From Candidatus Leptofilum gracile (GTDB lineage Bacteria > Chloroflexota > Anaerolineae > Promineifilales > Promineifilaceae): 64,000 nt of DNA. A program made the position numbers and the translations under genes. The stretch spans positions 558,001-622,000 of the forward strand of contig JADJOJ010000010.1 of NCBI GenBank assembly GCA_016713825.1, in the 5' to 3' direction. Below, piece after piece: positions 42,634 through 51,449 of the stretch (positions are counted from its first letter, which is position 1; each line of letters starts with the position of its first letter). Under the pieces are notes generated by a model, which ran no database searches, had not been told where the DNA came from, and worked only from the letters and a program-made list of their open reading frames with translations.

Positions 42634-43890
42634 ATGGCGCAGGAAAAATTAGACGCAACCGTTCATCTGTTTTGTGGCTTACCCACGTCGGGCAAAACAA
42701 CGTTTGCCAAAGAGTTAGAGCAAAATCACAAAGCAATTCGCTTTTCGCTGGATGAGTGGATGATCAATCTAACCGACGCCACCATTTTTGACGCCGAATA
42801 TGGCGAGATGGCGGACAAGTTGAAGGAGCTTTTTTGGGATACGGCCGTTCCCCTTCTACAACAAGGCACCGATGTCATCCTCGACTGGAGCCTGTGGAGC
42901 CAAGAGCGCCGCCAAAAATGGATTGGCCGCATCACCGAACTGGGAGCCGATTACACCCTCTACTACCTCAACATCCCACCCGTGGTGCTGCGCCAGCGGC
43001 TGGAAAAACGGAACGCCGAGCGCCCACCCGGCGCGCACGCCATCCCCATTGCCGAGCTGGATCGATTTATTCCCATTTTTGAACCGCCCAAGCCGGAAGA
43101 AAACCTGAACGTTGTCCAAATCTACCTGGGGCAAGATGGCCCTATTCACAACCCGCATCTGGCGGGCGACACCTTCTTCTGGCAGGGCAACGAAGTGGGC
43201 GTGCTGCTGCTGCACGGCCTCACGGCCACCACCGCCGAAGTGCGCCTGCTGGCCGAAAAGCTGCACGCGGCGGGCTACACCATCTCTGCACCGCTGCTGC
43301 CCGGCCACGGCACCCATCCCGACGACCTGAACGAAACCACCTGGCACGATTGGGCCTGGATGGCCGAGAAGGCATATCAGTACCTGGCCACGGTGTGCGA
43401 CCATGTATTTGTGGGCGGAGAATCGACCGGCGGGGCGCTGGCGCTCTACCTGGCGGCGCAGCACCCGGAGATTGCGGGAGTGCTTTGTTACGCACCCGCC
43501 ATCAAGCTGGCCATTCCCACGCACAACATGGTGCGGCTGTACGTGGCCGCCCCGCTGGTTAACTCGCTGCCCAAAGACAACGTGGGCAGCAACGAACATT
43601 GGCAAGGCTACCGGGTCAATCCACTGCGGGCGGTGATGGAGCTGGTGCGCTTGGGTTTGGAAGTGCGCCGTCAGCTGCCCCAAATTCGCCAGCCGGTGCT
43701 GGTGATGCAGGGGCGCAACGACAAAACCGTGTCGGAAGATGTGGGGGAGATTATTTTGCAGGGGGTCACGTCTGAAGTGGCGGAACAGCATTGGTGGGAG
43801 CAGTCTGGCCACGTTATTTTGCTGGAAGATGAGCTGGATGGCATTACGGCCGTTACCCTCAACTTCCTGCAAAAAGCCGTTCCTAAATAA
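42634..43890 (+). CDS. P-loop kinase fused to a carboxylesterase-type alpha/beta hydrolase
   Basis: A 418-residue bifunctional protein. Residues 1 to about 165 are an AAA_33/zeta-toxin-like P-loop kinase: Walker A FCGLPTSGKTTFAKEL, the aspartate in RFSLDEWMINL, and the lid arginines in LRQRLEKRNAERP. Residues about 185-418 are an alpha/beta hydrolase of the monoglyceride lipase/carboxylesterase group: GVLLLHGLTAT, LLPGHGTHPDDLNETTWHDW, nucleophile serine in FVGGESTGGALALYLAAQHP, acid in MQGRNDKTV, and histidine in WWEQSGHVILLEDELD. All catalytic residues of both halves appear present. The joint role is unknown. The gene is preceded by a perfect 29-bp hairpin. Confidence 0.85.
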   Translation: MAQEKLDATVHLFCGLPTSGKTTFAKELEQNHKAIRFSLDEWMINLTDATIFDAEYGEMADKLKELFWDTAVPLLQQGTDVILDWSLWSQERRQKWIGRITELGADYTLYYLNIPPVVLRQRLEKRNAERPPGAHAIPIAELDRFIPIFEPPKPEENLNVVQIYLGQDGPIHNPHLAGDTFFWQGNEVGVLLLHGLTATTAEVRLLAEKLHAAGYTISAPLLPGHGTHPDDLNETTWHDWAWMAEKAYQYLATVCDHVFVGGESTGGALALYLAAQHPEIAGVLCYAPAIKLAIPTHNMVRLYVAAPLVNSLPKDNVGSNEHWQGYRVNPLRAVMELVRLGLEVRRQLPQIRQPVLVMQGRNDKTVSEDVGEIILQGVTSEVAEQHWWEQSGHVILLEDELDGITAVTLNFLQKAVPK

Positions 43891-44200
43891 CCGTGTTTGT
43901 CGCAAAATAGTCTGGTCAGCCAACGGCCGTTTACTTAGATACACCGTACTATCGGACGCGCTTTGTCGCCCGGCTATAATCATTTTGCAGTTGCTGGTTT
44001 GTCAATGTTGGTGGGAGCCATGTTGCCAAATGTGCCAGGACCAGCACAGGTAGTTGTGGCAAATTTTCAACCTGGCTGAACAATAACCTGAATTTTAGCA
44101 ACGCAGCACATAGGGAAGTTTGAGGGCAACTGGAAGCGCTCGGATTTCCCTCTTGTAGCTGTTTTGGATTAATTCAAACGCAACAGCAAGCCATAAAATC
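43891..44200 (+). other. Intergenic region without recognised gene
   Basis: 310 bases between two plus-strand genes. It contains one ACGGCCGT (about 43,923-43,930) and a TATAAT hexamer (43,975-43,980) that could be a -10 element for the kinase gene, without a convincing -35. Nothing else was recognised. Confidence 0.4.
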
Positions 44201-47200
44201 ATGACGAGTCACAAACAACAAATGGGGCCATCCTCTGATGAGACGTTTTATCAAACGCTCTTCAAAAGTATGCCGCTGGGGGTAATTAATCAGGATGCCG
44301 ACGGCCGTATTACCCAGGCAAATCCGGCAGCAGAGCGAATTTTGGGTTTGTCGCAGGCTCAGTTGCACGGGCAATCGTTGGCAGATATAAGCTGGCGCGC
44401 CATTCAGCGCGATGGTTCGCCATTTCCACCTGAGGGGCATCCCTCGCTGGTGGCTTTGCGCCTGCGGCAGCCGGTGCAAAATACGATTATGGGCGTGTTT
44501 CCGCCGCAAGTTGGGGCGGTTACCTGGCTGCGTATCAACGCCGTGCCGCAGTTCCGGCCTGGTACGGAGCAGCCAAGCCAGGTGTTTTGCACGTTTGAGG
44601 ATATTACTGCCCAAATTGAGGCCGAGAACGCCGCCCAGCAGCAGCGCCGCCTGGCGAATGCGTTGCAAAGTGGCCTGGCCACCCTGACAGCCTCGTTGGA
44701 TGAAGATATTGTTTTGCAGAATATTTTGGAAACGGCCGTTGACATCGTGCCCTTTGAAGCCGCCACCATCTTGCTTTTAGAAGGGACAGACGTGCGCATG
44801 ACCTACTGTCGTGGTTTCTCGCTGGAAATCCAGGAAGAAATCAAAAAACATGTCATCCCCCTTACCCAACCCCGCTTTCATGAGCTGTATTACAACAGCA
44901 CCCCCTACCTCATTGAAGATGCCCACCAATTGCCGGAATGGTTGCCCATCCCAGGGACCGAATGGATCCGCGCTAGCATTGCTGTTCCCATTGAAACGCA
45001 CGATGTTGTCTTGGGTATCCTGACGGTAGATCACAGCAAACCCAATTTTTACACCGCCACCGATGTTGCCTTGCTGCACGCAATTGCGCGCCAGGCCGCC
45101 CTGGCCCTGGTACACACGCATCGAACCGTTTTTTTGCAAAAAGAGCTAGACCGGCATACCCACGAACTGTACCAAAGTGAAAAGCGATGGCAGTTTGCCC
45201 TGGAGGGCAGCGGCGATGGCTTGTGGGATTGGGACATTCTGTCCGACAAAGTGTTTTATTCGCAGCAGTGGAAATCGATGCTTGGGTATGAGACGGCCGA
45301 AATCGGAGATGGTTTGCATGAGTGGAAAGATCGGGTACATCCAGACGATTTAGACAGCAGTCTGGCTGTTATTCAGGCTCACCTGGCCGGTGAGACGGTG
45401 ATGTTTGAGAACGAGCACCGGATGTTGTGCCAGGATGGTACTTACAAATGGATTTTGGATCGGGGGCAGGTGATTGAGCGGGATGAAAACGGCCGTCCCC
45501 TCCGCGCCATCGGCATCCACACAGATATCAGCCGCAGCAAGCAAGTAGAGGCCGATTTGTTGCAGCAAACCAGGCTGCTGCAATTGCTCATGGACCTGGC
45601 GCTCGACTTTATCAACGTGCCGCTGCGCCAGCTAGACGAAGCCATCAATGACGCTCTGGGGCGGGTGGCCCAGTTCAACAACGCCGATCGCGCCTACCTG
45701 CTGGCTTACAATTGGGACACCGGGCTAATGAACAACACCCATGAATGGTGCGCCCCCGGCATCATCCCAGAAATCGAGAATTTACAGCAGGTGCCCATGT
45801 CGCTTTTCCCGGATTGGGTAGAGGCCCACACGGCGGGGCGGCCGATTCATGTGCCAAATGTGTTGGCTTTGCCAGATGGGCCACTGCGTGAGATTTTAGC
45901 CCCGCAAGGGATTCAAACGCTCATCACTTTGCCGCTGTTGGATGGCGACACCTGTTTTGGCTGTGTGGGGTTTGATGCAGTCAACAGCTTGCAGCATTGG
46001 ACCAAAGAAGATGTGACGTTGTTGCAGCTGCTGGCCGAGCTGTTGGTAAATGCGGAGATGAGGCGGTTGAATGAAACGGCCGTAAAACAAGCCGAAGCCC
46101 GCCTAAAACAAAACGAGATGCGCCTGCGCAAAGCCCAACGTATTGCCAAGCTGGGCTACTGGGAACTCGACCTGGCCACAAACGCCGTGCATGGCTCCGA
46201 CGAGATGTTCACCGTGTTTGGCTTGAACCCAGATGGCCCAATGCCCAGCTACGAACTGTTTATGCACGCCATTCACCCCGATGACCTGCCAAACTATACC
46301 CAAACCGTGCGCCAGGCCGTTAAAAGTGGCGTTCCCTATGAGCTAGAAATGCGCATTTTGCGCCCCGATGGCAGCGTGCGCCACTGTTTGGTGCGCAGCG
46401 AACCGTTGGTGGATGATACCGGCCGCACAACCCGTATCGATGGCACTTTGTTGGATATTACCGACCAGGTTGAAGCAGAAAGAGCCCTGCGCGATCTCAC
46501 CCGTCGCCTGGAACTGGCGTTGCGGTCTGGCAATATTGGCATTTGGGAATGGAAACCAGAAGAAAGAGCGATTTACGTGGACGAGCGCATGCGTGAGCTT
46601 TTTAGCCTGCCTGGTGATGAGAGCCATATTTCCACTGACGGATGGAAAGAGGTCGTGCATCCCGATGATCATCCACTGGTACTTGCCCAAATTAACCAGA
46701 TGCTAGACAACGCCCAGGAGCTAGAAATTGAATTCAGAAGCCATCCGCAGCATGGTGAAGTGCGCCATATAAAATCGTATGGCATTGTGCAGCGCCATAA
46801 AAACCAGCAGGGGGTGGCTGGTCTGATTGGGGTGGGTTTGGATGTCACCCAGGAAAAGCAGCTAGAGCAGGTGCTGCGCCACGCCTTGCAAAGAGAAAAG
46901 GAGCTGGGCGAGCTAAAGTCCCGCTTTGTTTCTATGGCTTCGCATGAATTTCGTAATCCGCTGGCGATTATTTTGGCAACGGTGGAAACATTGTTGGCCT
47001 ATCGGAGCAAACTTTCTGACGAGCAGCTGGCGCAGCGGCTAAACAATATTCGGCAGCAAATCTTTTTCTTGCGAGATATGACAGATGATGTGCTCCAGCT
47101 GTCGCGCATTGAATCGGGCCGCACCGAGTTTAACCCCACGCAGGTAGACCTGGATAAATTGTGCCAGATGGTGATTCGTGAGGTTGCGGAAATTCCAGAT

Positions 47201-47620
47201 AACAAACAGCAGATTCATTATGAGGTGTTGTGCCCCACACCAGTTTGGTATTCGTTGGATGAGCGGATGATGCGGCAGGTGATTGCAAATTTGCTGTCTA
47301 ATGCGTTGAAATATTCGCCAAATGGCAAGGATGTTTTTGTGGCGCTGGAAATGGAAGAAGATACGGCCGTTCTCACCGTACGCGATCACGGTATTGGTAT
47401 CCCCCAGGCAGACCGGGAAATCTTGTTTGAGCCGTTTCATCGGGCGACCAACGTGGGCACTATCTCTGGAACCGGGTTGGGTTTGCCAATTGCCCGGCGG
47501 CTGGTGAAGCTGCACGGTGGGCATATGACTGTTCTAAGTGAGTTGGGCGCTGGATCCACCTTCCGCGTTCATTTGCCGTTGAGAAAGGAAGCTGAACATG
47601 ACCAAAATTTTGGTAATTGA
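44201..47620 (+). CDS. Multi-PAS/GAF sensor histidine kinase
   Basis: A 1,139-residue soluble sensor kinase with no clear membrane helix. Domain order by eye: PAS about 20-140 (GVINQDADGRITQANPAAERIL), GAF about 160-315, PAS about 330-445 (GDGLWDWDILSDKVFYSQQW), GAF about 465-620, PAS about 640-765 and 770-890. HisKA is at about 905-975 with the phosphoacceptor histidine in MASHEFRNPLAI. The ATPase domain is at about 1,015-1,130 (LLSNALKYSPNG, DHGIGIPQ, GTGLGLPIARRLV). Its end overlaps the next gene by 23 bp, so the two form a signalling pair. The signal is unknown; PAS/GAF domains commonly bind haem, flavin or small molecules. Confidence 0.92.
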   Translation: MTSHKQQMGPSSDETFYQTLFKSMPLGVINQDADGRITQANPAAERILGLSQAQLHGQSLADISWRAIQRDGSPFPPEGHPSLVALRLRQPVQNTIMGVFPPQVGAVTWLRINAVPQFRPGTEQPSQVFCTFEDITAQIEAENAAQQQRRLANALQSGLATLTASLDEDIVLQNILETAVDIVPFEAATILLLEGTDVRMTYCRGFSLEIQEEIKKHVIPLTQPRFHELYYNSTPYLIEDAHQLPEWLPIPGTEWIRASIAVPIETHDVVLGILTVDHSKPNFYTATDVALLHAIARQAALALVHTHRTVFLQKELDRHTHELYQSEKRWQFALEGSGDGLWDWDILSDKVFYSQQWKSMLGYETAEIGDGLHEWKDRVHPDDLDSSLAVIQAHLAGETVMFENEHRMLCQDGTYKWILDRGQVIERDENGRPLRAIGIHTDISRSKQVEADLLQQTRLLQLLMDLALDFINVPLRQLDEAINDALGRVAQFNNADRAYLLAYNWDTGLMNNTHEWCAPGIIPEIENLQQVPMSLFPDWVEAHTAGRPIHVPNVLALPDGPLREILAPQGIQTLITLPLLDGDTCFGCVGFDAVNSLQHWTKEDVTLLQLLAELLVNAEMRRLNETAVKQAEARLKQNEMRLRKAQRIAKLGYWELDLATNAVHGSDEMFTVFGLNPDGPMPSYELFMHAIHPDDLPNYTQTVRQAVKSGVPYELEMRILRPDGSVRHCLVRSEPLVDDTGRTTRIDGTLLDITDQVEAERALRDLTRRLELALRSGNIGIWEWKPEERAIYVDERMRELFSLPGDESHISTDGWKEVVHPDDHPLVLAQINQMLDNAQELEIEFRSHPQHGEVRHIKSYGIVQRHKNQQGVAGLIGVGLDVTQEKQLEQVLRHALQREKELGELKSRFVSMASHEFRNPLAIILATVETLLAYRSKLSDEQLAQRLNNIRQQIFFLRDMTDDVLQLSRIESGRTEFNPTQVDLDKLCQMVIREVAEIPDNKQQIHYEVLCPTPVWYSLDERMMRQVIANLLSNALKYSPNGKDVFVALEMEEDTAVLTVRDHGIGIPQADREILFEPFHRATNVGTISGTGLGLPIARRLVKLHGGHMTVLSELGAGSTFRVHLPLRKEAEHDQNFGN

Positions 47621-48701
47621 AGATGAAATTGAGCTGCGAGAAGCCGTTGTGGATTGGCTGCAATTTGAAGATTTCACCGTTTTTCAGGCTGGCAACGGCC
47701 GTACTGGGATTGCGCTCGCCATTCAGCAGCTGCCAGACATCATCATCTCTGACGTGATGATGCCAGAACTGGATGGCTACCAGGTTTTGCAAGAGATGCG
47801 GACCCGGCCAGAAACGGCCGTTATCCCCTTCATCTTCCTCACTGCCCTGGCCGACCGGCGGGAGCTGCGCCACGGCATGGAAATGGGCGCAGATGATTAT
47901 TTAACCAAACCCTTTACCCGCGACGAATTACTAAATGCCATCCACTCCCGCCTGGAGCGCCTATCGGTGAACCGCCAGCAGGTAGACCAAGCTTTGGATG
48001 AACTGCGGCAAACAATTTTGCGTACGCTGCCGCACGAACTGCGTACACCCCTAACCGGCATTTTGGGCCTCGGCGAAATTTTGGCCCACAGCCCAGACGG
48101 TTTAACGGTGGCCGACCTGCAAGAGATGGGGCAGTTAACCTTGGACGCCGGCAACCGACTGCTGCGCCTGGTAGAAAATTACCAATATTTTATTGAGATC
48201 GAGTTCCGCAACAGCCAACCAGTGAACGAAGAATGCACAGAAGAATGTAAAGTGGAAGCCAGCGGGCTCATGCGAGAAATCAGCGCGAATCTGGCAATGC
48301 AATATGATCGCATCAATGACCTGCACGTGATGGCCGAACCTGCCAGCCTAAAAATAGACCCCCGAGATTGGGCCAAAATAATTTTTGAATTGATAGACAA
48401 CGCCTTCAAATTTTCGCCGCCGGGAACGGCCGTACAAATCAACGGCTGGCGCATGGATGATGACCCGCAGGCCCTACGCTATCAGCTTTCTGTGGCCGAT
48501 TTGGGGGTTGGCTTTCCGCCCGAGCAGGTTGCCAAAATTGGCGGCTATATGCAGTTCGACCGCAAAAAGCATGAGCAGCAAGGCTCCGGGCTAGGGCTGG
48601 CCATTATCAAACGGCTGGCCCAACTGTACGGCGCAACCTTTGAAATTGTCAGTGGGCCGCAAAAAGGCACCACCCTCACCTTTACCGTGCCACTGCTCTA
48701 G
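47598..48701 (+). CDS. Receiver domain-histidine kinase hybrid (response regulator with kinase output)
   Basis: A 367-residue protein. The receiver domain (1-125) has ILVIEDEIE, the phosphoacceptor aspartate in IIISDVMMPELDGYQV and the lysine in YLTKPFTRDE. HisKA follows (about 135-200) with the histidine in RTLPHELRTPLTGIL. The ATPase domain is about 235-367 (ELIDNAFKFSPPG, DLGVGFPPEQ, GSGLGLAIIKRLAQ). It has no DNA-binding domain, so it would pass the signal on by a phosphorelay or alter kinase activity on receiver phosphorylation. It is translationally overlapped with the upstream sensor kinase. Confidence 0.92.
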   Translation: MTKILVIEDEIELREAVVDWLQFEDFTVFQAGNGRTGIALAIQQLPDIIISDVMMPELDGYQVLQEMRTRPETAVIPFIFLTALADRRELRHGMEMGADDYLTKPFTRDELLNAIHSRLERLSVNRQQVDQALDELRQTILRTLPHELRTPLTGILGLGEILAHSPDGLTVADLQEMGQLTLDAGNRLLRLVENYQYFIEIEFRNSQPVNEECTEECKVEASGLMREISANLAMQYDRINDLHVMAEPASLKIDPRDWAKIIFELIDNAFKFSPPGTAVQINGWRMDDDPQALRYQLSVADLGVGFPPEQVAKIGGYMQFDRKKHEQQGSGLGLAIIKRLAQLYGATFEIVSGPQKGTTLTFTVPLL

Positions 48702-48703
48702 CG

Positions 48704-49363
48704 TCAGGCAACTGTTTGCTGCAAAAAGTGCAGCGTTCGCTGCCAGGCCAGCGCGGCTGCGGCCCCCTCGTAGGCATCGGGGCGGGACGGCTCAAAGAAC
48801 CAGTGGCCGGTGTTGGGGTAGATGTGGAAGGTGGTGGGACGGCCGTTTTCTTTCAACTTCTGCTCAAATGAATCCCGATAATCATCATCTTCGTATGGGT
48901 CGTTTTCCGCAAAATGGCCCAGGTAGCTGGCCTGGGTGTTGGTATGGTCTGGCCAGCCGAGGCCATAAAACAGCACCACCGCGCGCACCTGCGCTGGTTG
49001 GGCATGGGCCAGCCAAGTGGCAAACATCGCCCCCAGCGAAAAGCCGATGACCCCAATCGGCCTCGGCAGGCACGCTTCATGAGTTTGCAACGCCTTGGCC
49101 GCAGCCTCAACCATCGCCCTGCTCGCTTCTTCGTCCAGGGCGTCGGCATATTCGCCTGCTTTTTCGATGGTGGTGGCGATACGGCCGTTGTACAAATCCG
49201 GCGCCAGCGCCACAAAACCCGCTTCCGCCAACCGGTCGGCCACGTTTGTGATGTCTGCATTCAACCCCCACCACGGATGCAGCACCAGCACGCCAGGGCC
49301 TTTGCCACTGGCAGGCAGCGCCAGATGCGCTTCTGTTTCTAAATCATTTGTTTTTATTTTCAC
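48704..49363 (-). CDS. Dienelactone hydrolase-family protein
   Basis: A 219-residue alpha/beta hydrolase of the DLH family (GPGVLVLHPWWGLNADI, EAGFVALAPDLYNGRIA, IGVIGFSLGAMFATWLA, YPNTGHWFFEP). The usual DLH cysteine nucleophile is a serine in GFSLG. It converges on the receiver-kinase gene with a 2-bp gap. The substrate is unknown. Confidence 0.88.
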   Translation of the reverse strand: MKIKTNDLETEAHLALPASGKGPGVLVLHPWWGLNADITNVADRLAEAGFVALAPDLYNGRIATTIEKAGEYADALDEEASRAMVEAAAKALQTHEACLPRPIGVIGFSLGAMFATWLAHAQPAQVRAVVLFYGLGWPDHTNTQASYLGHFAENDPYEDDDYRDSFEQKLKENGRPTTFHIYPNTGHWFFEPSRPDAYEGAAAALAWQRTLHFLQQTVA

Positions 49364-49519
49364 GGTTTCTCCTTTTTGAGAAAATGCGGCACACAGAGTT
49401 TCGCAGAAAACATCCAGAGTTGCACAGAGAGAATTCAGTCAAAATCCGTGTCGTTCAAATTAGCCTGGGTATTTATCTAGCCTGGGGATTTATCCCCATG
49501 TGTCATGATGTCCCATTGA

Positions 49520-50641
49520 TTAAACGAGCAATTCAAAGCTGCGTTCGCCAAGGCGCTGGCCGTTGACCTGAATTTCCACCAGATGGGTGCCGGGGTAGTA
49601 GCTGCGGGTGGTGATGGGGCGGATCGGATGGCTTTTTTCGATGGTGAGCGTTTGGTTGGGGGGGAGAACGGCCGTTTTCAACTTAAACACCTTGCCACTC
49701 GTCTGCCCATTCGCCTTCACAAAATGAATCACAAAATCGATCATTAAATGCTGCTCCGCGTTGGTGCTGTTTTGCAGCATGAAGCGCAGGTTGAGCTTGC
49801 CACCCAAAGGCAGCGGGTCCGGCTCCACGCTGAAATCGAGCAGGTCTACCTGAGGCGGGCCGTAGCCCAGCAACGTCAGCGCCCCCAGATCGCCATCTTT
49901 TACCAGGGTGCGCAGGGCACGCTGCACAATCCAGCGCCGCTCTGGCGAGCCGTCGCGCCACCAGCGGCCACACGTCTGCACCACCAGCTGCGGATGGTCT
50001 TTGGCGATGTCATTCAGGTGGTTGCCCACGGAGCGCCGCACGTACTCAGACGGATCGTCCTTGAGCTTTTCCAGCAGCGCCAGCGTCAGGCTGGGCTCTT
50101 CGATGAAGGCGTGCAGGCGACCGGCCCAGGGCAGGCGGGGGCGGGTGCCCTCGCTGACCAGGCGGCGCACGTGCGGGTTTTCATCTGCGGCCCAGGTGTG
50201 CAGGATGGCCAGCATTTGCTCCTGGTGGTGGATGAGGAACGGCCGTATAGCAAATTCGGCCGTGTGGCGTTTGGTTATTTCGTACATCGCCCGCACGCCC
50301 ACGTCAAAATCTTCCAGCCCAAACGTTTCAATGAAGTGGGCAATCGGCCAATAATGCCAGCCGTCGTTGAACATGCCGCCATCGTCGGTTAGTTCAGCAC
50401 CAAGCGCGGCTTCTAGCACCACCCAGGCGTTGGCAAACCCGGCGGGCAAATGATCACGAAGCGCCTGCACAAAGACGGTGGTGCGCTGCTTCATCTCTAG
50501 CCCGTCTAGCTGTGGCGCAATCTGGTTCACAAAGGCGTCGGCGGGGAAAGGGGGGTGAACGGCCGTAATCATCTTCGCCAGCCGTTGGGCTAATGTTGTA
50601 TCGAAGTAATCTTTGAATAGTTTGTTTTCGTTTTCGCTCAT
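49520..50641 (-). CDS. AlkC-type DNA alkylation repair protein
   Basis: A 373-residue HEAT-repeat protein. The N-terminus LFKDYFDTTLAQRLAKMI and LEMKQRTTVFVQALRDHLP match AlkC, the glycosylase that removes 3-methyladenine and 3-methylcytosine. HEAT repeats fill about 100-270 (NPHVRRLVSEGTRPRLPWA, PSEYVRRSVGNHLNDIAKDH, ERRWIVQRALRTLVKDGD). The last 100 residues form an Ig-like domain (GGKLNLRFMLQNSTNAEQ), also found in AlkC. It is monocistronic as far as can be seen. Confidence 0.88.
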   Translation of the reverse strand: MSENENKLFKDYFDTTLAQRLAKMITAVHPPFPADAFVNQIAPQLDGLEMKQRTTVFVQALRDHLPAGFANAWVVLEAALGAELTDDGGMFNDGWHYWPIAHFIETFGLEDFDVGVRAMYEITKRHTAEFAIRPFLIHHQEQMLAILHTWAADENPHVRRLVSEGTRPRLPWAGRLHAFIEEPSLTLALLEKLKDDPSEYVRRSVGNHLNDIAKDHPQLVVQTCGRWWRDGSPERRWIVQRALRTLVKDGDLGALTLLGYGPPQVDLLDFSVEPDPLPLGGKLNLRFMLQNSTNAEQHLMIDFVIHFVKANGQTSGKVFKLKTAVLPPNQTLTIEKSHPIRPITTRSYYPGTHLVEIQVNGQRLGERSFELLV

Positions 50642-50644
50642 AGG

Positions 50645-50700
50645 AAAGTAATTGGGTAATTGGGTAATTGGTAATTGACATAATTACTCAATTACCAATT
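50645..50700. repeat. AATTGGGTAATTGG repeat and inverted repeat
   Basis: TAATTGGGTAATTGGGTAATTGG is followed by its complement (ACTCAATTACCAATTA), forming a hairpin in the 68-bp gap between the AlkC-type and DinB genes. A fragment of the same type lies at 13,490-13,505. Confidence 0.85.
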
Positions 50701-50709
50701 ACATGCTTT

Positions 50710-51222
50710 CTACCATTCTCCGGCGTAGCTTGGGTCATACGGCCGTACCACATCCCCCAACAATAAATATTTCAGCTCGATCAGCTGGCGCAGGTGCAAA
50801 ATATCGTGCAGCACCCACGATCCCAGCATATCGCCCGCGTAAAAGTCGCCCATGATCGGATGCGTTTCCGTTTTGTCCAGGTCGGGGTCGTCCAGTGTGG
50901 CCAGCCAGGCCAGCGACTTCTGCCGCTCATCCAGAAAGTTTTGCAAGGAGCTAGACAGATCGCGCTCATTGTACTTGCGGGACGTGATCCAGCCTTGCGG
51001 GTCGATGGGTGGCCACGGTTCACCCGGGCGGTGCAAAATGTAATCTAGCCGCTGCCGAAAATCTTCCCGCTCTTCGTCGTACAGATGATTCACCACCTCC
51101 AGCACCGACCAATCGCCGGGGGCGGGCTTGATTTTGGCCTGCGCCTCAGTCATGTCGGCCACAAGTTGCCGAATGAGGTCCCCATTTTGCCGAAGCTGTT
51201 CCTGACACGCTGCAAAATCCAT
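50710..51222 (-). CDS. DinB-family four-helix protein
   Basis: A 170-residue DinB_2-type protein (MTEAQAKIKPAPGDWSVLEV, histidine in VVNHLYDEEREDF, distal histidines in WVLHDILHLRQLIELKYLL). It is the third DinB-fold gene of the window. The neighbouring AlkC-type gene lies in the same direction, so a shared transcript is possible. The biochemical role is unknown. Confidence 0.87.
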   Translation of the reverse strand: MDFAACQEQLRQNGDLIRQLVADMTEAQAKIKPAPGDWSVLEVVNHLYDEEREDFRQRLDYILHRPGEPWPPIDPQGWITSRKYNERDLSSSLQNFLDERQKSLAWLATLDDPDLDKTETHPIMGDFYAGDMLGSWVLHDILHLRQLIELKYLLLGDVVRPYDPSYAGEW

Positions 51223-51242
51223 CGTTCACCTCCACAGCCAGA

Positions 51243-51449
51243 GAAGTTCAACTTTTGCCAAAAGTTGAACTTCTGAGCGAGTTGAAAACCCACCGTATTG
51301 AACAAATGTGCTAATTTTATCTGTGAATTTGGCATTTGGCTAGTACAGTCCGGCAGAAATCCATAAAATGTTATTATGACAAGTTGCCGGACTGTTTAAG
51401 TATTGCGCCGTCATCAATAACCTGATGCGAACTTTTGGGGCGCAATACT
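51243..51449. repeat. Three hairpins between uvrB and the DinB gene
   Basis: A perfect 15-bp stem AGAAGTTCAACTTTT (51,243-51,257) pairs with 51,261-51,275 over a 3-base loop. A 10-bp stem CAGTCCGGCA (51,346-51,355) pairs with 51,385-51,394. An 11-bp stem AGTATTGCGCC (51,399-51,409) pairs with 51,439-51,449 and overlaps the uvrB stop codon. The last could be the uvrB terminator; there is no other gene in the 225-bp gap. Confidence 0.85.

Noticed and set aside
42856..43983. A 375-codon minus-strand frame opposite the kinase-esterase fusion
   Set aside because: The plus strand carries complete catalytic motifs; the reverse frame shows none.
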